From contig NZ_JARESG010000007.1 in assembly GCF_029076445.1 (NCBI RefSeq), forward strand, positions 124,001 to 188,000: 64,000 nucleotides of DNA, read 5' to 3'. The position numbers were made by a program, and so were the translations under genes. The notes under the pieces were generated by a model. The model was not told where the DNA came from. It ran no database searches and saw only the letters and a program-made list of their open reading frames with translations. This document shows positions 47,939-56,774 of the stretch, piece after piece; position 1 is the stretch's first letter; each line of letters starts with the position of its first letter. Source of the DNA: Pseudarthrobacter naphthalenicus (GTDB lineage: Bacteria; Actinomycetota; Actinomycetes; Actinomycetales; Micrococcaceae).

Positions 47939-50086
47939 ATGACTGCATGGAACGCCGACACGGAAGCTGATATCGGCGGCTCCGAAGCGGTAACCCTGGT
48001 GGAAGGGTCATCGTTCTGCATCTCCGCCCCGAGCGGGGACATGAACAACGACGGCGGCACAAGCGGCGCGTTCTACCAGGACACCCGGATTGTGTCGCGG
48101 TGGATCCTTCGAATCAACGGCGCCCTCCGCGAACCGCTGGTGGCGCACCGGCCGGACGCCTATGAGGCCACCTTCGTGGGGCGCGCCAAATGGCCGGATG
48201 GACGCTTCGACAGCCCCCTTGTTGTCCGCCAGGAACGCCACGTGGGCCCGGGAATGCAGGACGATATCACCCTGGAGAATTATTCGTCCGAGGCCGTCAG
48301 CTGCGAGATTGAACTTCTGGTGGACGCCGATCAGGCCGACCTTTTCGACGTCAAGGGCGGCCGCCCGTCGCAGGGCGCCGAGGTGATCCGGCGCAGTTCC
48401 GACGGCGAGCTCCTCATCGATGCGGTCCGCAACGGCCAGCGCCGGGGCACCGCCATCCGGGCCGCCGGCGCCGAGGTCAGCACCGATGCCCTTCGGTTCC
48501 GCGCCCACATTCCGGCACGCGGCAAGTGGTCCACCAGCGTTATTGTGGTTCCCCTGATCAACGGTGCGGCTCCGGCTGACCCGTTCACGGAGGCGGGCCT
48601 GCCCCGGCTCCGGCTCGGGGTCCAGCGGCAACGGGCGTGGGAAGAGAACGTACCGCGGCTCTCCCTGGCGGACAGCAGCATCGAGTCCACGCTGGAGAGG
48701 AGCCAGACGGATCTGGGCCTGCTCCGGATTTTCGACGCCGAGCATCCGGACCGTGTTGCCGTGGCCGCCGGAGCGCCCTGGTTTATGGCACTCTTCGGCC
48801 GGGACTCGCTGCTGTCTTCCTACATGGCCATGCTGGTGGATTCCAGCTTGGCCGCCGGAACCCTGCAGACCCTCGCCGCCCTCCAGGGCACGAAGGTGGA
48901 TAACGATTCCGAGGAACAGCCCGGCCGCATTCCGCACGAGGTCCGCCTGGGTGTGACCGCAGGCCTGTCCCTGGGCGGGACGGCTTATTACGGAACTGCT
49001 GACGCCACGCCGTTGTTCGTCAGCGTCCTGGGCGAACTCAGCCGGTGGGGATTGTCCGATGACATCGTGGACTCCCTCCTGCCGCATGCAGACCGTGCCC
49101 TGGAATGGATCGAGAAGTACGGGGACCGCGACGGTGACGGGTTTGTGGAGTACCTGCGGCCCAACACCCACGGGCTGGTGAACCAGGGCTGGAAAGATTC
49201 CTGGGACGGGGTCAATTTCGCGGACGGCCGGATGGCTGAGCCGCCCATTGCCCTGTGCGAGGTCCAGGGCTACGTCTACGCCGCGTACGTGGCCCGCTCC
49301 CTGCTGGCACGCTCCCTGGGTGACACCGAAACCGAGCACCGCTGGGCGGAGCGCGCAGCAACGCTGAAGAAGGCCTTCAACGAGACGTTCTGGTTGCCTG
49401 ACAAAGGCTACTTCGCCCTTGCCCTGGACAAGGACAAGAAGCCGGTGGACTCGTGCACATCGAACATGGGCCAGTGCCTGTGGGTTGGCATCGTGGATGA
49501 GGACAAAGCGCCGCAGGTGGTGGAGCGGCTCATGTCACCAATGATGTTCACCGGCTGGGGCATCCGGACGCTTGCCTCGGACATGGCCGCCTACAATCCG
49601 GTGAGCTACCACAACGGTTCGGTATGGCCGCACGACTCGGCGCTAGTGGCCACCGGCCTGATGCGCTACGGCTTCGTGGCCGAGGCCAAGCGGGTGGCGC
49701 GGGGGATCTTTGATGCCGCGGCCTACTTCGACGGGCAGCTTCCGGAGCTGTTCTGCGGTTTTGACCGCAGCGAATATTCCGGGCCGGTGCCCTATCCGAC
49801 GGCGTGCTCCCCGCAGGCCTGGGCGGCCGCGGCGCCTATCCAGCTGGCCCGTATCCTGCTGCGTTTTGATCCGGACTTCACCCGCGGCGTTGTCCATCTG
49901 GCCCCGTTCCTCGCCCAGGACAAGGGCGACTTCAGGGCCGACAACGTTCGTCTGGGCCATGCCAGGATCTCCATCACCGCCAACCGCACCGAGGGAAACA
50001 TCGAGGGCCTCCCGCCGGAGCTGAAGTTGCTGAAGGAGCCGCGTCCGCCGCTGGACGAGGGCCTGGGCGGCAGGGCGGGCGGCTAG
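47939..50086 (+). CDS. amylo-alpha-1,6-glucosidase / glycogen debranching family protein
   Basis: A 715-aa protein. Residues about 20-230 match the glycogen debranching N-terminal domain (VTLVEGSSFCISAPSGDMNN, GAFYQDTRIVSRWILRING); the rest is an (alpha/alpha)6 barrel: APWFMALFGRDSLLSSYMAM, GLVNQGWKDSWDGV, EVQGYVYAAYVARSLLA, YHNGSVWPHDSALVATGLM and PYPTACSPQAWAAAAPIQLA. This matches GH15/GH63-like debranching or trehalose/glucan hydrolases of actinobacteria; which bond is cut is not clear. It is coupled to the GT4 gene upstream. No signal peptide is seen, so it acts on an intracellular glucan or oligosaccharide. Confidence 0.87.
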   Translation: MTAWNADTEADIGGSEAVTLVEGSSFCISAPSGDMNNDGGTSGAFYQDTRIVSRWILRINGALREPLVAHRPDAYEATFVGRAKWPDGRFDSPLVVRQERHVGPGMQDDITLENYSSEAVSCEIELLVDADQADLFDVKGGRPSQGAEVIRRSSDGELLIDAVRNGQRRGTAIRAAGAEVSTDALRFRAHIPARGKWSTSVIVVPLINGAAPADPFTEAGLPRLRLGVQRQRAWEENVPRLSLADSSIESTLERSQTDLGLLRIFDAEHPDRVAVAAGAPWFMALFGRDSLLSSYMAMLVDSSLAAGTLQTLAALQGTKVDNDSEEQPGRIPHEVRLGVTAGLSLGGTAYYGTADATPLFVSVLGELSRWGLSDDIVDSLLPHADRALEWIEKYGDRDGDGFVEYLRPNTHGLVNQGWKDSWDGVNFADGRMAEPPIALCEVQGYVYAAYVARSLLARSLGDTETEHRWAERAATLKKAFNETFWLPDKGYFALALDKDKKPVDSCTSNMGQCLWVGIVDEDKAPQVVERLMSPMMFTGWGIRTLASDMAAYNPVSYHNGSVWPHDSALVATGLMRYGFVAEAKRVARGIFDAAAYFDGQLPELFCGFDRSEYSGPVPYPTACSPQAWAAAAPIQLARILLRFDPDFTRGVVHLAPFLAQDKGDFRADNVRLGHARISITANRTEGNIEGLPPELKLLKEPRPPLDEGLGGRAGG

Positions 50087-50099
50087 GCAGGGCAGGCGG

Positions 50100-50633
50100 C
50101 TAGGAGACGGCGCGTTCCATCACGAAGTCGTGTTCCACGGTGCTTCCCAGCCTGAAGGATTTGCTGCCCACCTTCCGGAAGCCGGACTTCTCGTAGAAGC
50201 GCACGGCCCGGGCATTCTGGTTGTTGACGCCCAGCCAGACGCCGGCTGCGCCCGCCGCGGCGGCCGCCTGGAGGCTGGCGTGCATGAGTTCCGCCGCCGC
50301 GCCCAGGCCGTGGTGCCCGGGGTGGACATAGCATTTGCTGAGCTCCATGGACGGCAGGAGCGTCAATGCCGCCGCCACGTCCGCATCCGCAGCGGGACGG
50401 TTCACAAGGAGGCTGTAACCGCGCAGGCTGCCGCCGGCGTCGATCACTAGAACCGTGATGTCCGGGTCCGCGAGGTAGCTCCGGAAGTGCTCCTCGCTGA
50501 GCGTATTGGCCAGGTGCGCGGCGATATCCTCCGGTGAGGACGACGGCGGGCACGCCAGCGGGAACGTGACCGCGGCGAGTTCGGCGAGCGCACCGGCGTC
50601 GTCCGCTACAGCGTTTCGGATGGTGTGGGTCAT
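50100..50633 (-). CDS. GNAT family N-acetyltransferase
   Basis: A 177-aa acetyltransferase. MTHTIRNAVADDAGALAELA begins the fold; SKCYVHPGHHGLGAAAELMH contains the V/I-x-P-xx-x-G-x-G-x-A acetyl-CoA loop of motif A in a variant form (HPGHHGLGAAAEL); AAGVWLGVNNQNARAVRFYE with KSGFRKVGSKSF is motif B. The acceptor is unknown. It is convergent with the debranching-enzyme gene (13 nt apart) and upstream of the frameshifted dehydrogenase gene in transcription order. Confidence 0.86.
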   Translation of the reverse strand: MTHTIRNAVADDAGALAELAAVTFPLACPPSSSPEDIAAHLANTLSEEHFRSYLADPDITVLVIDAGGSLRGYSLLVNRPAADADVAAALTLLPSMELSKCYVHPGHHGLGAAAELMHASLQAAAAAGAAGVWLGVNNQNARAVRFYEKSGFRKVGSKSFRLGSTVEHDFVMERAVS

Positions 50634-50663
50634 GCAGAAAACTCTAACCGCCCGCCGGGACGC

Positions 50664-51708
50664 TCAGTGTTTATCCGCCACGGCGTCCGTCTGGTAGCGC
50701 AGCCCGATCTGGCGGCGGATCTCGTCCATCGCGGCCATCACCGCGACGCTCTGATCCGGCGGCAGAATTGTTCCGGCAGCGGAACCGGACCGGATCAGCC
50801 GTTCCAGTTCGGCTGCCTGGTACTGCATGCCGGCCGCTCACCGGCAGGTCGAACCGCTCGAGGACGTTGCCTTGTCCATCAAAAACGGTGAAGGGCGTGG
50901 GGTTGTACCAGGTGGGTTCGACGTCGATCCATCCGTCCGTCCCGAGCACCACGGCGCGGTTGGGCCCGGCCGCGTCAAGCTCGCAGTCAATGATGGCCTG
51001 CTGCCCCGTTCCGTACCCGAAGATTGCCGCGGTTTGGCGGTCCACACCGGTTGCCGTCATGGACGCGCCGGCCCGGATAGTGTCCGGAGTTCCGAGGATG
51101 TCGATGGCGAAGGAGACAGGATAGACGCCCAGATCCAGCAACGCTCCGCCGCCCAGGGCAGGATCGTTGAGCCGGTGCCCGGGATCCTTGGGGAGATCCT
51201 GGTTGTGGCTGGCAATGATTTTCCGGACCTCACCGATGGTGCCGTCCGCGATGACTTCACGCAGGCGGATCATATGCGGGAGGAAACGGCTCCACATGGC
51301 CTCCAGGGCCACCAGGCCTCTGGACGCGGCCAGGTCGAAAACCTCCCGAGCTTCGCGGGCATTCATGGTGAAGGCCTTCTCCACCAACACGTGCTTCCCG
51401 GCATTGAGAGCCAGCAGGGCGTTGGCGTGGTGAAACGGGTGCGGGGTGGCGATGTAGACAACATCCACGGCGGGGTCTGCAACCAGGGCCTCGTAGCTGC
51501 CATGCGCGGCAGGCACACCGTGCTGTTCCGCGAACGCCCTGGCCGAATCCAGTGAACGGGAGCCAACAGCCTGCACGGTGAAACCATGTTCGTTCAGGTC
51601 ACGGGTTTGCAGGGCGGCGATGAAGCCGGTGCCGAGGATTCCCCAGCGGATTGTTCCGTCCGACGTGCCGTTGCCTTGGGTCATGCGTTCAGTCCTTTGA
51701 TGGGTCAT
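50664..51708 (-). pseudogene. Gfo/Idh/MocA dehydrogenase with C-terminal frameshift
   Basis: The first 290 or so residues are a good Gfo/Idh/MocA oxidoreductase: IRWGILGTGFIAALQTRDL, DVVYIATPHPFHHANALLAL, GKHVLVEKAFTMNAREAREV and LGGGALLDLGVYPVSFAIDI. At about 50829-50836 the frame breaks: as given, translation turns into an Arg/Gly-rich tail ending at 50671. In the neighbouring frame the normal family ending is intact from ATG 50828 (MQYQAAELERLIRSG ... MDEIRRQIGLRYQ) to a TGA at 50664. The sequence GGCCGGCATG at the break would be in frame with two more bases (for example GGCCGCGGCATG) or one fewer. It is either a recent mutation or a sequence error. Confidence 0.85.
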
Positions 51709-51744
51709 TGACCCACAGCCGCCGGCCGGCCTGCAGGGTGCGGT

Positions 51745-52761
51745 TCACGTGGCGGGGGCCTGGTCCTTGGAGCTGAAGGCGGCGTCGAAGGACGTGTTCG
51801 ACGCCGGGAAGTCGAACTTCTTCAGCGCGGCAAGAGCTTCGGGCGCCCCGTGGAGACGGTCCATGCCTGCGTCCTCCCATTCGATGGAGATCGGCCCGTC
51901 ATAGCCGATCGCCGCGAGAGCCCGGAACGAGGATTCCCAGGGGACGTCCCCGCGGCCCGCGGACACGAAGTCCCAGCCGCGGCGCGGGTCGCCCCAGGCC
52001 AGGTGGGAGCCCAGCACGGTGTTGCGTCCGGTCTGCCGGAGCTTGGTGTCCTTGCAGTCCACGTGGTAGATCCGGTCCTTGAAGTCCCAGATGAACGAGA
52101 CGGGATCCATGCCCTGCCACATCATGTGGGAGGGGTCCCAGTTCAGGCCGAACGCTTCGCGGTGGCCGATCGCTTCGAGGGTGCGGACGGTGGTCCAGTA
52201 GTCGTAGGCGATTTCGGAGGGGTGGACCTCGTGGGCGAACTTCACGCCGCACTCGTCAAAGACGTCCAGGATGGGGTTCCAGCGGTCGGCGAAGTCCTGG
52301 TAGCCGGCGTCGATGACTTTTTCCGGGACGGGCGGGAACATGGCCACGTACTGCCAGATCGAGGAACCGGTGAAGCCGACCACGGTGTCCACGCCGAGGG
52401 CTTTGGCGAGCCGCGCGGTGTGTTTCATTTCCTCGGCGGCGCGCTGGCGGACGCCTTCGGGATCGCCGTCGCCCCAGACCTTGGACCCCACGATTGCCTC
52501 GTGGCGGAAGTCAATGGGGTCATCGCACACGGCCTGGCCCTTGAGGTGGTTGGAGATGGCCCAGACCTTCAGGTTGTACTTCTCCAGGACGGCGAGTTTG
52601 GACTCGACGTAGCCGGGCTCGTCCCAGCGCCAGGCGTCCAGATGGTCACCGGAGACGGCGATTTCAAGGCCGTCGTAGCCCCAGCCGGACGCCAGTTTGG
52701 CCACTTCCTCAAAGGGGAGGTCGGCCCACTGGCCGGTGAACAGGGTGTACGGGCGGGGCAT
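51745..52761 (-). CDS. sugar phosphate isomerase/epimerase (AP-endonuclease-2 TIM barrel), long form
   Basis: A 338-aa metal-dependent TIM-barrel protein. Family motifs: FEEVAKLASGWGYDGLEIAV, VWAISNHLKGQAVCDDPID, FAHEVHPSEIAYDYWTTV (Glu and His ligands), FGLNWDPSHMMWQGMDP (Asp, His), IYHVDCKDTKL (His, Asp) and GPISIEWEDAGMDR (Glu). Members of this clade include isomerases and the dehydratases or lyases that act on 3-keto-glycosides. It starts 1 nt downstream of the stop of the Gfo/Idh gene, in the same transcription unit, so the two enzymes probably act in sequence on one sugar. Confidence 0.85.
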   Translation of the reverse strand: MPRPYTLFTGQWADLPFEEVAKLASGWGYDGLEIAVSGDHLDAWRWDEPGYVESKLAVLEKYNLKVWAISNHLKGQAVCDDPIDFRHEAIVGSKVWGDGDPEGVRQRAAEEMKHTARLAKALGVDTVVGFTGSSIWQYVAMFPPVPEKVIDAGYQDFADRWNPILDVFDECGVKFAHEVHPSEIAYDYWTTVRTLEAIGHREAFGLNWDPSHMMWQGMDPVSFIWDFKDRIYHVDCKDTKLRQTGRNTVLGSHLAWGDPRRGWDFVSAGRGDVPWESSFRALAAIGYDGPISIEWEDAGMDRLHGAPEALAALKKFDFPASNTSFDAAFSSKDQAPAT

Positions 52762-52762
52762 G

Positions 52763-53959
52763 TCAGGCTCCTTCGGTGGCGGGGACGGCTGCGGTGGTGA
52801 GTTGGATGATGGAGGATTTGGCGTTGGCGGACTCTTCGATCGCGGCCAGTACCCGCTGCACGGCCAGGCCCTCTTCGAACGACGGCGACGGCGCGGCGCC
52901 GCCGTGGATGGCGGTGAGGAAGTCCCGGATCTCGTGGGTGAAGGTGTGTTCCCATCCGATCACGTGGCCCTGCGGCCACCAGGCGTCCATGTAGGGATGT
53001 TCCGGTTCATTCACCAGGATCCGCCGGAAACCCTGTTCCCGGATGGGAACAGTGGCATCCAGGAAGCCGAGTTCGTTGATGGTTTCCAGATCGAACAGGA
53101 GGGAACCTTTGTCCCCGTAAATTTCCAGCTTCAGGGAGTTCTTCTGCCCGGTGGCCATCCGGGATACCTCCACGGAGGCGATGGTCCCGGTGTCCAGGGT
53201 CAGCGTGGCCCAGGCGGCGTCGTCGACCGTTACCTCCTCGGGGCCCTCCGCCCCGGGGCGGCTGGAAACGAAGGTGTGCAGCCGGCCCGAAACTTCGGTG
53301 ACGGAGCCGCCGAGGAGGAACATGACCTGGTCGATCGCATGGGAAGCGATGTCGCCCAGCGCGCCGGAACCGGCGGTTTCCTTGTTCAGCCGCCATGTCA
53401 TGGGGGAGTCGGCGTCCACCAGCCAGTCCTGCAGGTAGGCGGCGCGGACGTGCCGCACCGTACCCAGCCGCCCTTCAGCAATGAATTCCCGGGCCAGGGC
53501 CAGGGCCGGGACGCGCCGGTAGTTGAAGCCGATCATGGACTGGACGCCGCGTTCCCGGGCGGACCGGGCGGCATCGGCCATCGCTTCAGCCTCGGCCAGC
53601 GTGTTGGCCAGGGGCTTCTCCACGAGGACGTGTTTGCCGGCCTCGAGCGCCGCGATGGCGATCTCGGCGTGCATCCAGCCCGGTGCGCAGATGTCCACGA
53701 TGTGGATGTCGTCCCGTTCCAGGACTGAGCGCCAGTCCGTCGCGGATTCAGTCCAGCCGTATTTCGAGGCTGCCGCCGCTACCTGCCCGGCGTCCCGGCC
53801 CACGAGCACTTTTTGCTCGAAGGCCGGGACGTCGAAGAAGGCTGCGACGTTCCGCCAGGCGTTGGAGTGGGCCTTGCCCATAAAGGCGTATCCGATCATC
53901 GCCACGCCTAAGGGCGGACCGTCCCGGGTGGTGCCATTCTTGCTGTCAGGGGAGTTCAT
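52763..53959 (-). CDS. Gfo/Idh/MocA dehydrogenase, levoglucosan-dehydrogenase-like subfamily
   Basis: A 398-aa NAD(P)-dependent oxidoreductase. The Rossmann part has LGVAMIGYAFMGKAHSNAWR, HIVDICAPGWMHAEIAIAAL and GKHVLVEKPLANTLAEAEAM (EKP motif); the substrate part has NYRRVPALALAREFI, RAAYLQDWLVDADSP, WRLNKETAGSGALGDIASHA and ID, where Lys/Asp/His residues line the active site. FMGKAHS, YLQDW and GSGALGDIA-H-ID are also found in the levoglucosan dehydrogenase of Pseudarthrobacter as I remember it, so C3 oxidation of a glycoside or anhydrosugar is a fair guess. ATG 53959 is used; the longer open frame upstream is the shadow of the next gene. It lies between a Gfo/Idh gene and an isomerase gene. 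Confidence 0.88.
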   Translation of the reverse strand: MNSPDSKNGTTRDGPPLGVAMIGYAFMGKAHSNAWRNVAAFFDVPAFEQKVLVGRDAGQVAAAASKYGWTESATDWRSVLERDDIHIVDICAPGWMHAEIAIAALEAGKHVLVEKPLANTLAEAEAMADAARSARERGVQSMIGFNYRRVPALALAREFIAEGRLGTVRHVRAAYLQDWLVDADSPMTWRLNKETAGSGALGDIASHAIDQVMFLLGGSVTEVSGRLHTFVSSRPGAEGPEEVTVDDAAWATLTLDTGTIASVEVSRMATGQKNSLKLEIYGDKGSLLFDLETINELGFLDATVPIREQGFRRILVNEPEHPYMDAWWPQGHVIGWEHTFTHEIRDFLTAIHGGAAPSPSFEEGLAVQRVLAAIEESANAKSSIIQLTTAAVPATEGA

Positions 53960-53969
53960 GGCGTGGATC

Positions 53970-55091
53970 CTAGAGAGTGGCTGCTGTGGGGTTCCAGTCC
54001 TCGGGGAGGGCCGGGGACGTCGGGGCGGAGCTTTCGACGTCGATGAAGGTGCCCGACTCCACGGACTCCGAAATCGAGACCATGGTGTCCAGCACGTGGT
54101 AGGCGAGGTTGCCGGTCGCCCGGTGCGGCACGCCGGCCCGGAGGGCGCGTGCCATGTCCAGGACACCCATGCCGCGGCCGTTCGCCGGGCCGGTGGCCGG
54201 GACGGTGGTCCAGTCCTCGTCGCCGGCGCGCCAGAGCTTGATGTCGCCGGTGAAGTAGTTGGGGTCAGGCAGGGAGATGGTGGCCTCGGTACCGGTGATT
54301 TCCACGAACCCCATGCGGGTGCGGGGGGACTCGAAGGAGAACACGCTGTGCGAGGAGGCGCCGGATTCGAACTGCGCCATCGCGGAAACATGGGTGGGGA
54401 CCTCGACGGTGAACTTTTCGCCGGCCTTGGGTCCGGAACCGATCACGCGCACGTCCTTGGCCTTGGAACCGACAGCCGCCACCTTGCGGATGGAGCCGAA
54501 GGTCTGCACCAGGGCGGTGAGGTAATACGGGCCCATGTCGAAGAGCGGGCCGGCGCCGTGCTGGAAGAGGAAGGCGGGGTTGGGGTGCCAGGACTCCGGC
54601 CCCGGTGTCTGGAACGTGGTCATGGCCGTCAGGGGCGTGCCGATGTCCCCGCGCTGGATCAGGCGCAGCGCTGTCTGGATTCCGGCGCCAAGGAAGGTGT
54701 CCGGGGCGGTGCCGAGCCGGATGCCGGCAGCGTCGGCGGCCTTGAGCAACCCGAGGCCGGATTCGCGGTCCAGGGAGAACGGCTTCTCCGTCCAGACGTG
54801 CTTGCCGGCGTTGACGGCGGCCGTGGCCACCTCCACGTGCGCCGCCGGGATGGTCAGGTTGACGATGATTTCGACGTCGGGGTGGTTCAGTGCCAGCTCC
54901 GGCGGCCCCCACTCGGGGATGCCGTACTCCTTGGCGCGGGCGGCTGCTGCGTCTTCGAAAATGTCCGCGATGACGTGGACTTTCAGGTCGGGGAAGACCG
55001 TGAGGTTGTCCAGGTACTGCTTGCTGATGTTTCCGGCGCCGATGACGGCGACGCCCACCGGGCCTTTGCCGGCTGCTGCTTCGCGGCTCAT
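53970..55091 (-). CDS. Gfo/Idh/MocA dehydrogenase
   Basis: A 373-aa oxidoreductase: VGVAVIGAGNISKQYLDNLT at the nucleotide fold, DVEIIVNLTIPAAHVEVATA, GKHVWTEKPFSLDRESGLGL (EKP motif) and GPLFDMGPYYLTALVQTFG in the C-terminal domain. It belongs to a different branch from the 52763-53959 protein, so the two probably catalyse different steps (for example oxidation and later reduction of a keto sugar). It starts 4 nt into the end of the isomerase gene upstream (ATGA overlap) and is followed after 10 nt by the second dehydrogenase gene. Confidence 0.87.
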   Translation of the reverse strand: MSREAAAGKGPVGVAVIGAGNISKQYLDNLTVFPDLKVHVIADIFEDAAAARAKEYGIPEWGPPELALNHPDVEIIVNLTIPAAHVEVATAAVNAGKHVWTEKPFSLDRESGLGLLKAADAAGIRLGTAPDTFLGAGIQTALRLIQRGDIGTPLTAMTTFQTPGPESWHPNPAFLFQHGAGPLFDMGPYYLTALVQTFGSIRKVAAVGSKAKDVRVIGSGPKAGEKFTVEVPTHVSAMAQFESGASSHSVFSFESPRTRMGFVEITGTEATISLPDPNYFTGDIKLWRAGDEDWTTVPATGPANGRGMGVLDMARALRAGVPHRATGNLAYHVLDTMVSISESVESGTFIDVESSAPTSPALPEDWNPTAATL

Positions 55092-55837
55092 GCGTTTGCC
55101 CCTTCGGCGGTGTTGGCGTTCAGGTAGGCGAGGCTCTCGGCGATGCCTTCGAAGATGTCGCCGGCGTAGTCGTCAAACTCCACCACGCCCACTTCAAGGG
55201 ACTTGGCGGCAGCGATGACATCCAGGACTGCAACCTTCCCCTGGCCTGCAGGCAGCTGCGCCTTCGTATCCGTATTCAGCGGGCCGTCCTTGATGTGGAT
55301 GAACTTCACCTTGTCGCCCAGCCGGTCCAGGACCTCCACGGGATCCTGGCCGCCCACCGCAACCCAGTAGGTATCCACTTCGAGCACCACTGCGGGATCC
55401 AGCAGATCCGCGAAGTATTCAAGCGCCGTCCGGCCCTCGATGCTGGACTCCAGCTCCCAGGCGTGGTTGTGGTAGCCAACGCGGATCCCGTGTTCGGCAC
55501 CCTTCTTTGCGGCTTCGTTGAGCTTCGCCGCCGTGGCCTGGATGTCTTCGGCCTTCTGCCAGTGCTCGGCCGGCAGGTACGGGTCGATGACGGTGCTGAT
55601 GCCCAGGGCCTTGGCTGCGGCGAAGATTTCGTCCTGGTCCTGGCTCACGAGCGGTGCATGGCCGGAGGGCGCGGTGAGGCCGTTTTCCTTCAGTGCCTTA
55701 CCGAGTTCCTCCGCCGTGGCCACAAAGTTGTAGGGCTCAACCTGGGTGAAACCGATCTCCGCGACCTTGCGGATGGTGCCGGGCAGGTCGTCCTGGATTG
55801 CGTTGCGGAGGGTGTACAGCTGCAGGGAGTATGACAT
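55088..55837 (-). CDS. sugar phosphate isomerase/epimerase, short form
   Basis: A 249-aa TIM-barrel protein of the AP-endonuclease-2 superfamily: SYSLQLYTLRNAIQDDLPGT, IGFTQVEPYNFVATAEELG, GIRVGYHNHAWELE, VVLEVDTYWVAVGGQDPVEV and KFIHIKDGPL with conserved Glu, His and Asp ligands. The missing middle loop compared with the 338-aa relative shows that the two are not recent duplicates. It overlaps the next dehydrogenase gene by 4 nt. In levoglucosan-type clusters two such proteins (B1 and B2) do the lyase and hydratase steps. Confidence 0.86.
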   Translation of the reverse strand: MSYSLQLYTLRNAIQDDLPGTIRKVAEIGFTQVEPYNFVATAEELGKALKENGLTAPSGHAPLVSQDQDEIFAAAKALGISTVIDPYLPAEHWQKAEDIQATAAKLNEAAKKGAEHGIRVGYHNHAWELESSIEGRTALEYFADLLDPAVVLEVDTYWVAVGGQDPVEVLDRLGDKVKFIHIKDGPLNTDTKAQLPAGQGKVAVLDVIAAAKSLEVGVVEFDDYAGDIFEGIAESLAYLNANTAEGANA

Positions 55838-55880
55838 TTTGTAATCCTTTTGCGGAGTGTTCAGGAAACGGTTTGAGGGG

Positions 55881-56774
55881 CTAGCGGCCGGCGAGGGATC
55901 CGCCGATGCCGCCCACGCTGAAATACTTGTTCAGCGTGGCGAAGACGATGATGGGCGGGAGCATCATGACCACGGCGAGGGCCATGACCGAGGTCCAGTC
56001 GGTGGCGTTCTGCTGGAAGAAGGACTGCACGCCCATGGGAAGGGTGAAGATTTCGTTCGAGCGCAGGAACACGATGGCCACCAGGTAGTCGTTCCACGCC
56101 AGCAGGAAGGCGAAAATGGCCGTGGAGAGGATGCCGGGAAGCGAGTTGCGCAGGACTACCTTCGTGAAGGATCCAAACACGGAACAGCCGTCAATCCAGG
56201 AGGCCTCCTCGAGGCTGATGGGGATCGAGTCGAAGTAGGCCGCCATCATCCACGTGGCCACCGTCATGGTGGACCCTACATAAATGATGGTGATCCCCAG
56301 CAGGTTATCCACCAGTCCCATGCCGGCGAAGAGGATGAACAGCGGCACCACCGAGGTGATGATGGGCAGGGACTGCATCACAAAAAGCAGCAGCGAGTAG
56401 CCGGACACCGCCTTGCTGCGGCCGCGGGAGAGAACGTAACCGGCGGGGGCGGCCACAGCCACGGCAACCACCACCGTGGACAAGGTGGTAATCAGGCTGT
56501 TCTGAAGCCAGGTGGCGGCGAGGGTGCCCGAGAAGACGTTGGCGAGGTTCTCAAAGGTCAGGCCGGTTGCGGTGCTGTTAGGCCCGGGCGTGAACGCGAG
56601 AACCACCGTGACCATGATGGGCACCAGCACGATCGCGGTGATGACCAGGATGGCAGTGAACCGCCACCAGCGGCCGCGATCGCCCGCGTCGGAGAGTACA
56701 CGGCGTTTCTGGCCGGAGTCAGCGACTCCCAGAGCCGGGCCGGATTGGGGATGGGCGTGGACTGCAGCGCTCAT
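55881..56774 (-). CDS. CUT1 carbohydrate ABC transporter permease (MalG type)
   Basis: A 297-aa permease. About six hydrophobic segments start at FTAILVITAIVLVPIMVTVV; the EAA loop is EEASWIDGCSVFGSFTKVVL (about residues 199-218), and FLLAWNDYLVAIVFLRSN is the usual following block. It starts at the last base of the MalF-type gene stop (TAATG), so the two permeases are translationally coupled. Its job is uptake of the sugar degraded by the adjacent enzymes. Confidence 0.9.
   Translation of the reverse strand: MSAAVHAHPQSGPALGVADSGQKRRVLSDAGDRGRWWRFTAILVITAIVLVPIMVTVVLAFTPGPNSTATGLTFENLANVFSGTLAATWLQNSLITTLSTVVVAVAVAAPAGYVLSRGRSKAVSGYSLLLFVMQSLPIITSVVPLFILFAGMGLVDNLLGITIIYVGSTMTVATWMMAAYFDSIPISLEEASWIDGCSVFGSFTKVVLRNSLPGILSTAIFAFLLAWNDYLVAIVFLRSNEIFTLPMGVQSFFQQNATDWTSVMALAVVMMLPPIIVFATLNKYFSVGGIGGSLAGR

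Noticed and set aside
53960..54391. N-terminal extension of the Gfo/Idh protein at 52763
   Set aside because: It is the out-of-phase shadow of the dehydrogenase gene at 53970-55091.
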